A DNA stretch of 64,000 nucleotides, taken from contig NZ_NBVR01000031.1 of the NCBI RefSeq assembly GCF_002607735.1, positions 372,001-436,000 of the forward strand, written 5' to 3'. The DNA comes from Proteus alimentorum. GTDB taxonomy: Bacteria > Pseudomonadota > Gammaproteobacteria > Enterobacterales > Enterobacteriaceae. The notes beneath the pieces were generated by a model. The model saw only the letters and a list, made by a program, of their open reading frames with translations. It was not told the origin of the DNA and searched no databases. Positions 1 through 9,402 of this stretch are shown here, piece after piece (position 1 is the first letter of the stretch; the number at the start of each line of letters is the position of its first letter). The position numbers and the translations under genes are program-made.

Positions 1-40
1 TCATTTTCGCTTTTTGTTTTTCAGTCACCGTCTTGTTCAT
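1..40 (-). CDS. Start of a divergent gene, probably a TetR-family regulator (cut by window edge)
   Basis: Only the first 13 codons are inside the window (ATG at 40-38, reading MNKTVTEKQKAKM). The lysine-rich start is compatible with the leader that precedes a TetR-type HTH, and two palindromes of TetR-operator type lie 30-69 bp upstream. The family call rests on these operators and is inference. The gene would diverge from the GNAT gene at 145-780 and probably controls itself and perhaps that neighbour. Confidence 0.4.
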   Translation of the reverse strand, partial: MNKTVTEKQKAKM

Positions 41-69
41 AACATTAAAAATCTCTGGACAAAATAAAT

Positions 70-109
70 TAGACTGATTAGTCTACAAATAACTAGACCA
101 AACAGTCTA
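70..109. promoter_or_regulatory. Two TetR-type palindromic operators
   Basis: Two copies of TAGAC-N6-GTCTA lie at 70-85 (TAGACTGATTAGTCTA) and 94-109 (TAGACCAAACAGTCTA). Their centres are 24 bp apart, a bit over two helical turns, so two dimers could bind the same face. They sit between the divergent gene starting at 40 and the GNAT gene. Arms are identical and spacers differ, which argues for selection on the arms. Binding by the left-edge regulator is inferred. Confidence 0.6.
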
Positions 110-144
110 AAAAGTTAACCCTATTATTGCAGAGTAACGATATC

Positions 145-780
145 ATGCAATGACTTATTGAACACTATCAGTGTCGTGTTACAGCGCCTTCAGATATTCC
201 TGAAATTATTCAATTATTTGCACAAGCATTTCGTTTTAAATTGAACGCTTTTGATATTGATAGCACTAATCCTAGCCAACATCAGCAACTAGAAGCTATT
301 TGGAATTCATTAGCATGTAAAAAAAATAGCCAACAATTTGTTGTCACTGATGATGGAAAGATAATTGCAACTTTTTGTTTAGTGATAAAAGAAAACGACT
401 TTATTTCAAATCCTTTTATTAAAACACCTTTCTTGGATTATTGGCGTTTTGGTATCACTCATTATATTAAGCAAAATATTTTCTTTTCTTTATTTGATTA
501 TATGCCAAATAAAAATGAGGCTTATTTGGTGCATATTGCCGTTTTATCATCATATCAAGGGCATGGTATTGCCTACGCTATACTTGAATGGATAACCCAA
601 TATAGTAAAGAGGTTCTAAAAAAAGCGTATTTATCACTTTATGTCGATATTCATCATGAAGGTGCGCTTTATTTGTATCAAAAGAGTGGGTTTTATATTG
701 AAAAAGAAGAATCATCACGCTTAACACAGTCTATTTTCCATATTCAATATTGGTACTATATGTTGAAAAAAACATGTTGA
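145..780 (+). pseudogene. GNAT-family N-acetyltransferase with early in-frame stop
   Basis: The reading frame encodes a GNAT acetyltransferase of about 210 residues. The acetyl-CoA loop is seen as YQGHGIAYAILEWI, followed by the usual C-terminal YQKSGFYIEKEE strand. The natural ATG appears to be at 145, but it reads ATG CAA TGA, so a stop falls at codon 3 (151-153). Codons 4 to 32 still read as a normal GNAT N-terminus (YQCRVTAPSDIPEIIQLFAQ). The first canonical in-frame start after the stop is TTG at 241, which would delete the first beta strand and helix. Either the gene is dead, or it starts at a rare codon such as ATT at 157. No good ribosome site precedes either. The substrate is unknown. 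Confidence 0.6.
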
Positions 781-902
781 AGAAAACCGACTTGATGACT
801 CATTAAATATCACTATCTCCGTTAAAAAATGGCTAAAAGCACTGACATAAAGGCATTTTTAATATAATTATAAACAGTGCTTTTCTTCCATGGTGACCTA
901 GA

Positions 903-1484
903 TTAACGTTTAAAATAACTTCGCGTTGTTAATGCAGTTAGTACGTGATCTCGCCACTCTTGATTAATTTGTAGATAGTTTTTGGCGTATCCTTCACGTT
1001 CAAAGCCATGCTTAGCTAATAGGTTTCCGCTGCGTAAATTATGAGGCATATAATTCGCCATAATACGATGCATTCCTTGCTGCCGTTGCATATAGCGAAG
1101 TGTTTCCGTTAAAGCTTCCGACATATAACCCTGTCCTTGCCATTTTTCACCGACTGAATAGCCCAAGAAACAGGCATTAAAAGCGCCACGCATAACATTG
1201 CTGTAATTAGCAACACCAATAATTTCATCTTCTTTTTGTGTTAATAGCAGAAAATGAAAAGCACTTTCTTGTCGGTGTAGTTCGTTCATATATTGTAAAC
1301 GGTGATCCCAACCAGAGGATAAATAATGTGTTTTATCTCTTACCGGTTCCCATGGAATTAAAAAGCGACGATTTAATGTATAATAATCAGCCAATCTTTC
1401 AGCATCTCGTTCATATGCTAAACGAATTACCATTCTTTGTGTTTCAAAACGAATTTTAGGAATTCCGCCACGATAACCAAACAT
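903..1484 (-). CDS. rimJ: Ribosomal protein S5 alanine N-acetyltransferase RimJ
   Basis: GNAT enzyme that acetylates the N-terminal alanine of ribosomal protein S5 in the cytoplasm. At 193 residues it matches the usual RimJ length. The start [20 protein letters not shown], the PWEPVRD motif, the acetyl-CoA loop ([14 protein letters not shown]) and the end HVLTALTT are all RimJ hallmarks. It is divergent from mdtH, which is also its neighbour in E. coli, so the pair is ancestral. No strong ribosome site precedes the ATG at 1484. Confidence 0.95.
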   Translation of the reverse strand: MFGYRGGIPKIRFETQRMVIRLAYERDAERLADYYTLNRRFLIPWEPVRDKTHYLSSGWDHRLQYMNELHRQESAFHFLLLTQKEDEIIGVANYSNVMRGAFNACFLGYSVGEKWQGQGYMSEALTETLRYMQRQQGMHRIMANYMPHNLRSGNLLAKHGFEREGYAKNYLQINQEWRDHVLTALTTRSYFKR

Positions 1485-1680
1485 TACGATCTCATTATCC
1501 TTTGATATAAATAAGTCTAATTCTGAAGCAACTCTTCTTATTCTGCCACTAACCTTAATAAAAAAATATCATCTTTAATTTACTAGGAATTATGCACATT
1601 TAGAGACAGAATAGTCGAAGAAATAAATTATTTCATTCCCCCCTTATTTTATTAAATTATTTGCTTATTGATGGTGAGTA

Positions 1681-2883
1681 ATGGCGCTGGTAACACAAGC
1701 CCGTACTTTGGGTAAATACTTCCTCCTAATTGACAATATGTTAGTTGTCTTAGGTTTTTTCGTCGTTTTTCCGCTAATTTCTATTCGTTTCGTCGAACAA
1801 TTAGGTTGGGCTGGTGTTATTGTCGGCTTTGCATTAGGGCTTAGACAATTAGTACAACAAGGCCTCGGCATTTTTGGTGGCGCGATTGCAGACCGTTTTG
1901 GTGCAAAACCAATGATAATAACAGGCATGTTATTACGCGCTTTAGGTTTTGCTTTAATGGCAATGGCAGATCAACCTTGGATACTTTGGTTATCTTGCAT
2001 TTTATCTGCATTAGGAGGGACTTTATTTGATCCACCTCGCACAGCACTCGTTATCAAATTAACCCGTCCTTATGAGCGCGGCCGTTTTTACTCTTTATTA
2101 TTAATGCAAGATAGCGCTGGTGCCGTTATTGGTGCACTCATCGGTAGCTGGTTATTACAGTATGATTTTCATTTAGTCTGCTGGGTCGGTGCGGGTGTTT
2201 TTGTTATCGCAGCCTTATTTAATGCTTGGTTATTACCCGCTTACCGTATATCCACAACCCGAACACCAATTAAAGAAGGGTTAAAACGCGTATTTCTTGA
2301 TAAGCGTTTTGTCAGTTATGTCTTAACGCTGACAGGTTATTTTGTATTATCCGTTCAAGTCATGTTGATGTTTCCTATTATCGTTAATGATATTGCGGGT
2401 ACGCCAACAGCAGTAAAATGGATGTATGCTATTGAAGCCCTGCTTTCTTTAACATTGCTTTATCCTATTGCTCGCTGGAGTGAGAAACGTTTCAAATTAG
2501 AACAGCGTTTAATGGCTGGCTTATTTTTAATGAGCATTAGCATGTTCCCTGTTGGTATGATCCATTCATTACAAAGTATCTTCTTGATTATTGGTCTATT
2601 TTATCTTGGTACTATTACAGCAGAACCTGCACGCGAAACATTAAGTGCATCACTTGCCGATCCTCGAGCTCGAGGTAGTTATATGGGCTTTAGCCGATTA
2701 GGCTTAGCGTTTGGTGGTGCCATTGGATATACCGGTGGTGGATGGATGTATGATTTAGGTAATCAATTTGATATGCCTGAATTGCCTTGGTTCTTACTAG
2801 GAACCGTAGGTTTGATAACACTTTATGCATTACATCGTCAATTTAATCGTAAAAAAATAGAAACCGCCATGCTTACTCCCTGA
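1681..2883 (+). CDS. mdtH: MFS multidrug transporter MdtH
   Basis: Inner-membrane major facilitator superfamily efflux protein of the MdtH (YceL) type, linked in E. coli to quinolone resistance. At 400 residues it has the normal length, with about 12 hydrophobic segments. The first helix ([20 protein letters not shown]), the loop 2-3 motif [11 protein letters not shown] and the block [12 protein letters not shown] are conserved. It diverges from rimJ across about 200 bp and is followed after 42 bp by yceB, which may be read from the same transcript. Confidence 0.93.
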   Translation: MALVTQARTLGKYFLLIDNMLVVLGFFVVFPLISIRFVEQLGWAGVIVGFALGLRQLVQQGLGIFGGAIADRFGAKPMIITGMLLRALGFALMAMADQPWILWLSCILSALGGTLFDPPRTALVIKLTRPYERGRFYSLLLMQDSAGAVIGALIGSWLLQYDFHLVCWVGAGVFVIAALFNAWLLPAYRISTTRTPIKEGLKRVFLDKRFVSYVLTLTGYFVLSVQVMLMFPIIVNDIAGTPTAVKWMYAIEALLSLTLLYPIARWSEKRFKLEQRLMAGLFLMSISMFPVGMIHSLQSIFLIIGLFYLGTITAEPARETLSASLADPRARGSYMGFSRLGLAFGGAIGYTGGGWMYDLGNQFDMPELPWFLLGTVGLITLYALHRQFNRKKIETAMLTP

Positions 2884-2925
2884 AGATCGGGTAAACTCTT
2901 AGTTATCAATGATCAAGGAGTGTTT

Positions 2926-3480
2926 ATGAAAGCCATTTTTCTAACAGCGATATTAGTATTAACAAGCTTAGTCACAGGGTGTGATCAGCTCAAGCAATTT
3001 GATGTGAGTGAAAACTTGATTAATGACTACATCAGTCAAAAAATAAATCTCCAGAAACATATTGGTGAAAATGACGTTGTATCCGCTGATATTAAATTGA
3101 GTAATCTTTCTATTCAAATTGGGCGTACTGAGCCGGGTAAAATTAGTCTTTCTGGTACAACCGACCTGATAATTAATTCATTCTTTGGCAAGACAAGCGC
3201 TAAAGTTGAACTTACGCTATCAGGCCAGCCTTCTTATCAAGCTGATAAAGGGGCGATCTATATAAAATCAATGACTATTGATAGCTACAAAGTCTCTCCA
3301 GAAAAAATGGATGCTGTGGTTGTCGCACTAAAACCCTATTTAGATACAACAATCATGACTTACTTTGATAACCATCCTGTTTATGTTCTTAATCCGGAAA
3401 AAAACAGTGCTGAAGCTGCCGCGTTTAAACTCGCTAAAGGCATTGAAGTTAAACCAGGTAAATTCGTGATCCAACTCTAA
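2926..3480 (+). CDS. yceB: YceB-like DUF1439 lipoprotein
   Basis: Predicted outer-membrane or periplasmic lipoprotein of the YceB family (DUF1439), role not established. A signal peptide ends in the lipobox VTGC with the lipidated Cys at residue 19. The IQIGRTEPGKISLSG block and the end AKGIEVKPGKFVI match the family. The ATG at 2926 is chosen because AAGGAG (2915-2920) is 5 bp upstream; an in-frame GTG at 2920 overlaps that ribosome site and cannot use it. Length is 184 residues. A strong terminator follows. Confidence 0.85.
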   Translation: MKAIFLTAILVLTSLVTGCDQLKQFDVSENLINDYISQKINLQKHIGENDVVSADIKLSNLSIQIGRTEPGKISLSGTTDLIINSFFGKTSAKVELTLSGQPSYQADKGAIYIKSMTIDSYKVSPEKMDAVVVALKPYLDTTIMTYFDNHPVYVLNPEKNSAEAAAFKLAKGIEVKPGKFVIQL

Positions 3481-3523
3481 TAGTTACGTGAGTTGATTAA
3501 AAATATTTATCGTCATTAATGAG

Positions 3524-3552
3524 AAAGGCAAACCTAATGGTTTGCCTTTTTT
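3524..3552 (+). terminator. Rho-independent terminator after yceB
   Basis: AGGCAAACC (3526-3534) pairs with GGTTTGCCT (3539-3547) around a TAAT loop, followed by a run of T to 3552. It ends the mdtH-yceB transcript and lies between convergent yceB and ycdY. Confidence 0.9.
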
Positions 3553-3589
3553 ATGAATAATAAAATACTATTACAAAGAAATAGTTATA

Positions 3590-4171
3590 TTACTCTGCTT
3601 CTGTCTCTTCTGACTCATCACTCTCTTCATCATCAGAGAGCTCTTCCCGTAATGCAGACAATGCGCCACGTGCAATACCCGCTAGTGTACGATAAAAGCC
3701 ACTTGTTGCATAAGCTTCAACCTTACCTAAAAAGGTTCCAGCCCAAGGTAGTAGATATTCATCAAATAATTGTATTTGTGCTAATACTTCATCTTCTGCA
3801 GAGTTATCTTCAAGCCATGAAGCTGCAAGTAATAAAGCACCAAAACTGTCTGTTGCATTATCAGTAACAGGCATACCCCTTGTGACTAAGAATTGACGAA
3901 TATCGTCTTCTTTGATCTCGTCATAATCATGGGCATAAACAGACACCGCTGGCGCTTCACCACCAAAAAGAGATTGATAATCAGCTTCAACAATAGCCAA
4001 ATCTTTGACGCTATTTTTTAATGTATTAAATAACTCATCTTGCTCTAATGGCCATAACTGGCTCAGTTTCCCTTCACCAATCATTTTAATAATTGGTGAT
4101 AAAATAGGATCTTTGGGATCACGCTGAAATAATGTGCCTAAAAGTCGGCAAACTATTGAAAATTCATTCAT
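3590..4171 (-). CDS. ycdY: TorD/DmsD-family chaperone YcdY
   Basis: Cytoplasmic all-helical chaperone of the TorD/DmsD family, YcdY branch. In E. coli YcdY is reported to assist the zinc phosphatase YcdX, and both have been tied to swarming. Start MNEFSIVCRLLGTLF, the block WPLEQDELF, GALLLAASWLEDNSAEDE and LLPWAGTFLGKVEA are diagnostic. The C-terminus is a very acidic tail (residues about 177-193). Length is 193. The partner gene ycdX is not in the window, so the client protein here is unclear. Confidence 0.9.
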   Translation of the reverse strand: MNEFSIVCRLLGTLFQRDPKDPILSPIIKMIGEGKLSQLWPLEQDELFNTLKNSVKDLAIVEADYQSLFGGEAPAVSVYAHDYDEIKEDDIRQFLVTRGMPVTDNATDSFGALLLAASWLEDNSAEDEVLAQIQLFDEYLLPWAGTFLGKVEAYATSGFYRTLAGIARGALSALREELSDDEESDESEETEAE

Positions 4172-4289
4172 TGTATTTTTATCCTAAAAAGTTTCGCGTT
4201 ATTGTGCTTTTAATGGTAAGAAAATCAACTTTTTTCGTCATTTCTCTTTTATTGTTAATATTAATCTTACTATCTTTAATCACTTAAAA

Positions 4290-4342
4290 CAGAAAAAGCG
4301 CGCTCTTATTATTAAGTCTTTTACTTAATATAAGAATCGCGC
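4290..4342 (-). terminator. Long hairpin terminator after the 2OG oxygenase gene
   Basis: Read on the minus strand, GCGCG and a long arm ending CTTATATTAAGT pair with ACTTAATAATAAG and CGCGC, with one bulge, and CTTTTTCTGTTTT follows. It lies about 86 bp beyond the oxygenase stop and so separates that gene from ycdY. Confidence 0.7.
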
Positions 4343-4427
4343 CTAATCCCATGCTACTTATCTTCTAAAGTAGTTTTATAATAACGTATTAAAACAACTT
4401 TATGACAACAGCATTTTATTGCATTTG

Positions 4428-5036
4428 TTAGCTGGCTATATCAAGAAAATTATCTCTTACACCATTCACACGAAACCACCCTGCAATACTTATTCTCTCT
4501 TTATAAGTAGGAAGTACTTCATGAGGGAATTGTTCTGAAAGGAAAACGACCAAACGTCCACCTTTCGGGGCCACTGTTGCAAGTTCATTATCTTCCAAAT
4601 CATAAATAACTAACTCACCACCATCTTCTTTTTTCCAATCTTCATTAAGATACAATACTGTTGTTAAGCGTCGAGTAACATTCTCTTTAAATGCATCCAG
4701 ATGTTTTTTATAAAAAGCGCCTTTTTCATAACAAGCAAAATGCGCTTCATATTCAAAAAGTCCAAGAAAAAACTCACGATTTACAGCACGTTGAATGGAC
4801 TCCATTTGCATTAAATAATGCTGAACGGGAGTTCCCATTTCTGGCTCTAGCCAACTAATTTTATCACTACGTATCGCGATTTCTGCCTGTCGATTTTCAT
4901 GACGCCCAATACGAGCTTGTTGCGCATTGTCTCCAAAACAAGTTCGTAGTTGTTGAACAGCTTCTGGTGTGAGGAAGTCATCCCATACACACCATCCTTT
5001 CTCTGCTATTTGCTCAAGAAGCTCTGCTATATTCAT
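4428..5036 (-). CDS. 2OG-Fe(II) oxygenase (prolyl-4-hydroxylase-like)
   Basis: Cytoplasmic 2-oxoglutarate and Fe(II)-dependent dioxygenase of the prolyl 4-hydroxylase type. The iron triad is visible as H112-x-D114 (FYKKHLDAF) and H172 (QFPHEVLP), and R181 (YKERISIAGWF) is the 2-oxoglutarate ligand. The jelly-roll core is complete in 202 residues. The start chosen is the ATG at 5036 (MNIAELLEQI); the frame stays open 21 codons further upstream, but that part is hydrophobic and not family-like. The substrate could be a protein side chain such as proline, but this cannot be read from sequence. It lies between ycdY and the AvrE-like gene on the same strand. Confidence 0.85.
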   Translation of the reverse strand: MNIAELLEQIAEKGWCVWDDFLTPEAVQQLRTCFGDNAQQARIGRHENRQAEIAIRSDKISWLEPEMGTPVQHYLMQMESIQRAVNREFFLGLFEYEAHFACYEKGAFYKKHLDAFKENVTRRLTTVLYLNEDWKKEDGGELVIYDLEDNELATVAPKGGRLVVFLSEQFPHEVLPTYKERISIAGWFRVNGVRDNFLDIAS

Positions 5037-5210
5037 TAGGTATATTGTCTGATAAACATGGGAAACTACTTTATAACACCAAGTTAAGTAAAATGACAAA
5101 TCAATAAACTTATCTTTCCGATAATCATACTTGATTAGCGATAAATGTTATAAAAATAGAAAATAGCAAATAAAACAACATTTAACACTGAAAAACAGAG
5201 CCATGCCTTT

Positions 5211-5233
5211 ACTCTATTTAAGGTAAATAGAGT
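5211..5233. other. Perfect 10-bp hairpin between oxygenase and AvrE-like gene
   Basis: ACTCTATTTA (5211-5220) and TAAATAGAGT (5224-5233) form a perfect stem with a 3-nt loop. There is no T run on either side, so it is a weak terminator at best. It may be an mRNA processing or 3' stability element for the gene ending at 5274. Confidence 0.4.
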
Positions 5234-5273
5234 AATTACATTCCATTAATAATAAACAAACCAAATGATTCTA

Positions 5274-8258
5274 TTAATAATAATAGTTTGTTGATATTTT
5301 GTTAATACGCTCCCTATCCTCACTATATATATAGTCAATGGATCCTTTAACTTGGGAATGAGAGATTACTTTTTTATTTCCTAGTCGAATAAATCCTGTC
5401 GGCAATGTTTTCTTTTTATACGAAAGCTCACTAACAGACATAATATCTGTAGAGGTAATTTGGTATTCAGCATTGGCGAATCGTTGTTTATATGTAGTAT
5501 ACAAATCATCCAGACTTTTCTTTATTTTATCTAAATTAATCTGTTCAGCGTCTCTATTTTCTTCTATAAGATGATTTATTTCATTTCGGAATTCAGTATG
5601 AATTAAACGACTTTTTTCATTTAATTGATAATTTGCAATAAGGTAAGGTTTAAATTTTTCATTCATATTATTTTTTTCTTGAGAAGACAAAGTCTCTTTT
5701 CGTCCCTTTAATGAAGATAAAAAAAGGCTAATATTATGTTGTCTATTTTCCTTTGTTATTTGAGTTTGAGTTTGAGTTTGAGTTTGAGTTTGAGTTTTAA
5801 AATTCTCGTCTTTACCTTGAGATAACGTAGTAATAATATTTTTATTAATCTTATCTTTTAAATTATTAATTGGCTTTTTATCTGATGATAAATTTAAATA
5901 AATACTATCTAATTTATTAATATTATTAGAAAGTTGATATTTTTCAGGGAATTTTTCTAATAGCCTATTTATTTTTAATACTCGCTTGTAAATTCCTTTA
6001 AGATCTTTTCTACTCTTTCCTAATACCTCTTCATTTTTTAATTTTTCATTTTCAAAAAGTGTAAAACTTAATAAGCTATTTACTCTTTTTTGCAACATGA
6101 GTTCAAAATCTTTTACTGATGCTAATGGATACCATTGAACGATATGTTCAGAATTTGTTGTAGAAGGCGTAAACTTTAAATCACGATAAACATCAACACC
6201 TAATTCTAATAAGTCCAGATCTACTTTTTTTGTTTGTTTAGTAATATCTAACTCACCATAATCGATAAATTTATTTATATTTAGATTTAATTTTAATAAA
6301 TTGAAAATAAAGTTTACGCCAATCGCATTTCTTGGCACAGTTAATTGAGTATCTGGGGTTAACATTACATCGACATCAATACTGGCTTCACTTCTCACTT
6401 CACTCCCCACAGAAATACTCATATCTTGATGAGTTTCAAGGGTTGAATGTGATATTAATTGATTTTCAGTTAAATTAACTCCTTTGTTAATAAAATTAGA
6501 AACATCATTAATATGAAGGCTAAATGAGAAATTAGATTTCTTAGCATAAGACGCACTTAATAATGCACTTGCCATAATAGGTGTAACATACCCATAATTC
6601 ATACTTTCTTCCCCCCATTTTTTTGCATACTCACCAATTCCGACTGACAAACCTGCTGCCAAAAGATTATTTTGATGATTGATAAAAGAGAAAGTGATTT
6701 TATTATCCTTATCTTTTGATAGCGTAATTGCGTGTGATTTTGCATAAGAGGCTAATAAAAAAGCATTAACTCCCATACCATTAGATAAATGAAAAGCATT
6801 GATACCAAAAAAAGCACGAACGTCATTATAATGATTAATTGTAATACTTTCTTTTTCTTTAAGATCTTTTACTAATGAATAAATAACCTCACCTTGTGTT
6901 ATGCCATTTCTTATGCCTTTCACAACTCTATTTAATAAACTATAACTTTTACCTATATTCTCTTTAATACCATGCAATGCCATTTGCTTACTATTATAAG
7001 CATTAGTAGAAGAATTGAAAACTTGCTTTATATTACAAAATAACCCTCTAAAGCCAGGATCAACAGCTTTTGCAATATTTTTCACCATTTTTTTATATTC
7101 TTTTAGCGCATATTGCTCTTTGGCTTTATTAATATTTAGCCGAGCGTTATCAATAAAAGATGAGAAAAAAGGAATATGTCGGCTACTGAAATTACCTATT
7201 GTTTGAGATGAAAAAGGTTGTCCAGAATGATATTTTTTATAATTATTTTCACCAATCATAGAATAAAAAGATAATGGGGGCTCTTGCTTTAATCGTGTCA
7301 CCTCATAACAATAAGGCTTAGTGGCGAATATATTTAGCGGATCAAGATAATATATTTTTATTCTATCCCCTTTATCAACCACCAATTGAATTTCATCTAA
7401 GATAGGTTTAATTGCTAATATTTTATCCTGTTTTTTTAAAGGTAATTTGATTTTATACTCTTGAATATTATTTTGTTGACTGTTATCTACCTCATCTCCT
7501 TGAGAAGATAATAACGCCGGTAATCCGCTAGTCACCAACTGATTATCTTTTAATTTTACAGAAATATTTAGTCCATCTCGACAAATATTAATAATGTTAT
7601 TTTCTTTTAATTCAAGTATGTTATTTATACTGGAAAGATCATGTTGCTGGTTATTTCTAGGTATATATTCCTCATATTCAACAATCAGTTTTTCCCTATT
7701 ATCATTTAAAGAAAGTTCATTTAAATCATACTCTTTTTCAATTTTATTAAACTTAATTTTATATAATTGAGTTTTATTCTCTACTATATGATCATTACCA
7801 ATTGGCTCTCTTTTATTTCCAATTAAATCACCATTATGATCTACATATAATTCCTTGAATTTTATATTATTCTTTTCTTCATTTTCTATATGTAAGCCTT
7901 GATATTTAAACCCTCCATTAGCGTATTTTTGATAAATACCTGAAAACAGATCATGACTGCGTCCTTTAATTAACAATAGAGAACCATCATCGTCAAGAGT
8001 GATCCCCATATTATTTAATAATGACATATTAGTAGAACCTAGATAAACATAATTATTTTCATTAATCTGTTTTATGTTTTCTATTTTTTTTATATTAAGG
8101 AAACCATCATAGTGAAATGAATTCTTTTTTTCTGAGGTAGCGTAAACATGATGAGTAGTATTAATATTACTAATACTACTATCATTACTTTTTGCCTCTG
8201 CTCTTTTAATTTTGCTAAAAGTGAAATCTAATTGTGTCCGATTAACCTCATTTACCAT
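5274..8258 (-). CDS. Large AvrE/DspE-like putative type III effector
   Basis: A 994-residue protein with no signal peptide. It has a polar N-terminus, a beta-rich first half with repeated 'LDDDGSLLLIKGRSH' and 'LYVDHNGDLIG' units (residues about 70-330) that look like propeller blades, a helical middle, and a glycine/alanine/serine-rich segment around residues 480-660 (GMGVNAFLLASYAKSHAITL, LLAAGLSVGIGEYAKKWGEE). This order resembles the AvrE/DspE/WtsE family of type III effectors, though those are usually about twice as long. The C-terminal third is Lys/Asn-rich, partly coiled coil, with six Thr-Gln repeats. The gene is clearly more AT-rich than its neighbours, which suggests transfer. AGGTGAT precedes the ATG. 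No secretion genes are in the window. The family call is from recalled pattern only. Confidence 0.5.
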   Translation of the reverse strand: MVNEVNRTQLDFTFSKIKRAEAKSNDSSISNINTTHHVYATSEKKNSFHYDGFLNIKKIENIKQINENNYVYLGSTNMSLLNNMGITLDDDGSLLLIKGRSHDLFSGIYQKYANGGFKYQGLHIENEEKNNIKFKELYVDHNGDLIGNKREPIGNDHIVENKTQLYKIKFNKIEKEYDLNELSLNDNREKLIVEYEEYIPRNNQQHDLSSINNILELKENNIINICRDGLNISVKLKDNQLVTSGLPALLSSQGDEVDNSQQNNIQEYKIKLPLKKQDKILAIKPILDEIQLVVDKGDRIKIYYLDPLNIFATKPYCYEVTRLKQEPPLSFYSMIGENNYKKYHSGQPFSSQTIGNFSSRHIPFFSSFIDNARLNINKAKEQYALKEYKKMVKNIAKAVDPGFRGLFCNIKQVFNSSTNAYNSKQMALHGIKENIGKSYSLLNRVVKGIRNGITQGEVIYSLVKDLKEKESITINHYNDVRAFFGINAFHLSNGMGVNAFLLASYAKSHAITLSKDKDNKITFSFINHQNNLLAAGLSVGIGEYAKKWGEESMNYGYVTPIMASALLSASYAKKSNFSFSLHINDVSNFINKGVNLTENQLISHSTLETHQDMSISVGSEVRSEASIDVDVMLTPDTQLTVPRNAIGVNFIFNLLKLNLNINKFIDYGELDITKQTKKVDLDLLELGVDVYRDLKFTPSTTNSEHIVQWYPLASVKDFELMLQKRVNSLLSFTLFENEKLKNEEVLGKSRKDLKGIYKRVLKINRLLEKFPEKYQLSNNINKLDSIYLNLSSDKKPINNLKDKINKNIITTLSQGKDENFKTQTQTQTQTQTQITKENRQHNISLFLSSLKGRKETLSSQEKNNMNEKFKPYLIANYQLNEKSRLIHTEFRNEINHLIEENRDAEQINLDKIKKSLDDLYTTYKQRFANAEYQITSTDIMSVSELSYKKKTLPTGFIRLGNKKVISHSQVKGSIDYIYSEDRERINKISTNYYY
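5759..5794. repeat. Six tandem TTTGAG hexamers (Thr-Gln repeat)
   Basis: Six exact TTTGAG units run from 5759 to 5794 inside the AvrE-like gene. On the coding strand they give (Thr-Gln)6. Because the unit is 6 bp, slippage would change repeat number without breaking the frame. Confidence 0.9.
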
Positions 8259-8382
8259 TTTACTATCACCTGTCGTTATCAGAAGATAGAGAAATGATCA
8301 GCAAAATAGATAAAATTTGATACAAATTTATAATCAGATTTTTATTATAATATGTGAAAGCAATAAAAAGTTGCGTTATTTA

Positions 8383-8426
8383 CAAAAAAATAAAGAGGTA
8401 AAATATAAAATACTTTCCCTCTTTAT
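8383..8426 (-). terminator. Terminator after ghrA
   Basis: On the minus strand ATAAAGAGGGAAA pairs with TTTACCTCTTTAT with a single mismatch and is followed by TTTTTTTGT. It lies 35 bp beyond the ghrA stop and isolates ghrA from the AvrE-like gene. Confidence 0.75.
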
Positions 8427-8460
8427 CTAAAAAAATAGATTTTAGTCTAATCTCGCAAAA

Positions 8461-9402
8461 TCAATAACCACTTTTCATGTCTACCACTCCAAATGGTGCC
8501 TCACCTTTCTCAATTCGTTGGATATTTTCAACAATGGTATCCATTGCAATAGTAGGAATAGTGAACGCAGCAATGTGCGGTGTAATCGAAATTCGAGGGT
8601 GAGTCCAGAATGGATGCATTCCCGCTAAGGGTTCTTGAGCAAAAACATCCAAAGTAGCATCAGCAATATGCCCTTGATCGATTGCCTCTAATAAATCTTG
8701 ATCAACTAAATGCGCACCACGCGCAAGATTAATAAGATAAGAAGAAGGTTTAAGTTGCTCAAAGAGTGAGAAATTTAAGATACCATGCGTTTCTGGTGTA
8801 TAAGGTAACAAGTTAATCAACAAATTACATTCTTTCAGAAAGCCACTGAGCTGATCTTTTCCGTGAAAACTTTCGACATTTTTAATTTGTTTTTCACTGC
8901 GACTCCAGCAACGAACTTTAAAGCCAAGTTCGGCAAGTTTAATCGCAACACTCCCACCTAAAGCACCTGCACCTAAAACACCAATCACAAAATTATCATA
9001 AGAGTGCGCAGGAAGCTGTTTCCATAAACGTTGTGATTGTTGACGTTTATAATCATCCATTCGACGAAAGTAATACATCACTTTAGCAATAGCATACTCT
9101 TGCATTTGAAGCCCCATTCCGGTGTCTTCCAAGCGCATAACCGGAACACCCGTTGGTAATGTGCCGGGCTTTTGCTGTTCTTGTTTTAAAATAGCATCAA
9201 CACCTGCCCCTAATGCAAAAATACCTTTAAGGTGATTACGACTTGCCAGCATTTCATAAGGAGGAAGCCAAACCATGGCGTAATCAGCAGGTTGATTATC
9301 GCCAGGTTCCCAAATACGGATATTGGCATTTGGCAAACGCGCCTTCATACCATTGATCCATGTTTCTGCATCAAAAAAAGGATGATAATAAATAATATTC
9401 AT
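8461..9402 (-). CDS. ghrA: Glyoxylate/hydroxypyruvate reductase A
   Basis: NADPH-dependent 2-hydroxyacid dehydrogenase that reduces glyoxylate to glycolate and hydroxypyruvate to glycerate in the cytoplasm. The Rossmann motif GVLGAGALGGSVA is at residues 141-153; catalytic Arg228 (NLARGAH), Glu257 (AQEPL) and His276 (TPHIAAF) are present. The ATG at 9402 (MNIIYYHPFF) is chosen because GGAGG lies just upstream. Length 313 matches GhrA. Next to a tRNA-Ser(GGA), as in E. coli (serX-ghrA). Confidence 0.95.
   Translation of the reverse strand: MNIIYYHPFFDAETWINGMKARLPNANIRIWEPGDNQPADYAMVWLPPYEMLASRNHLKGIFALGAGVDAILKQEQQKPGTLPTGVPVMRLEDTGMGLQMQEYAIAKVMYYFRRMDDYKRQQSQRLWKQLPAHSYDNFVIGVLGAGALGGSVAIKLAELGFKVRCWSRSEKQIKNVESFHGKDQLSGFLKECNLLINLLPYTPETHGILNFSLFEQLKPSSYLINLARGAHLVDQDLLEAIDQGHIADATLDVFAQEPLAGMHPFWTHPRISITPHIAAFTIPTIAMDTIVENIQRIEKGEAPFGVVDMKSGY

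Noticed and set aside
2920-2925. GTG start for yceB
   Set aside because: It overlaps the AAGGAG ribosome site, whereas the ATG at 2926 is correctly spaced and begins a normal lipoprotein signal.
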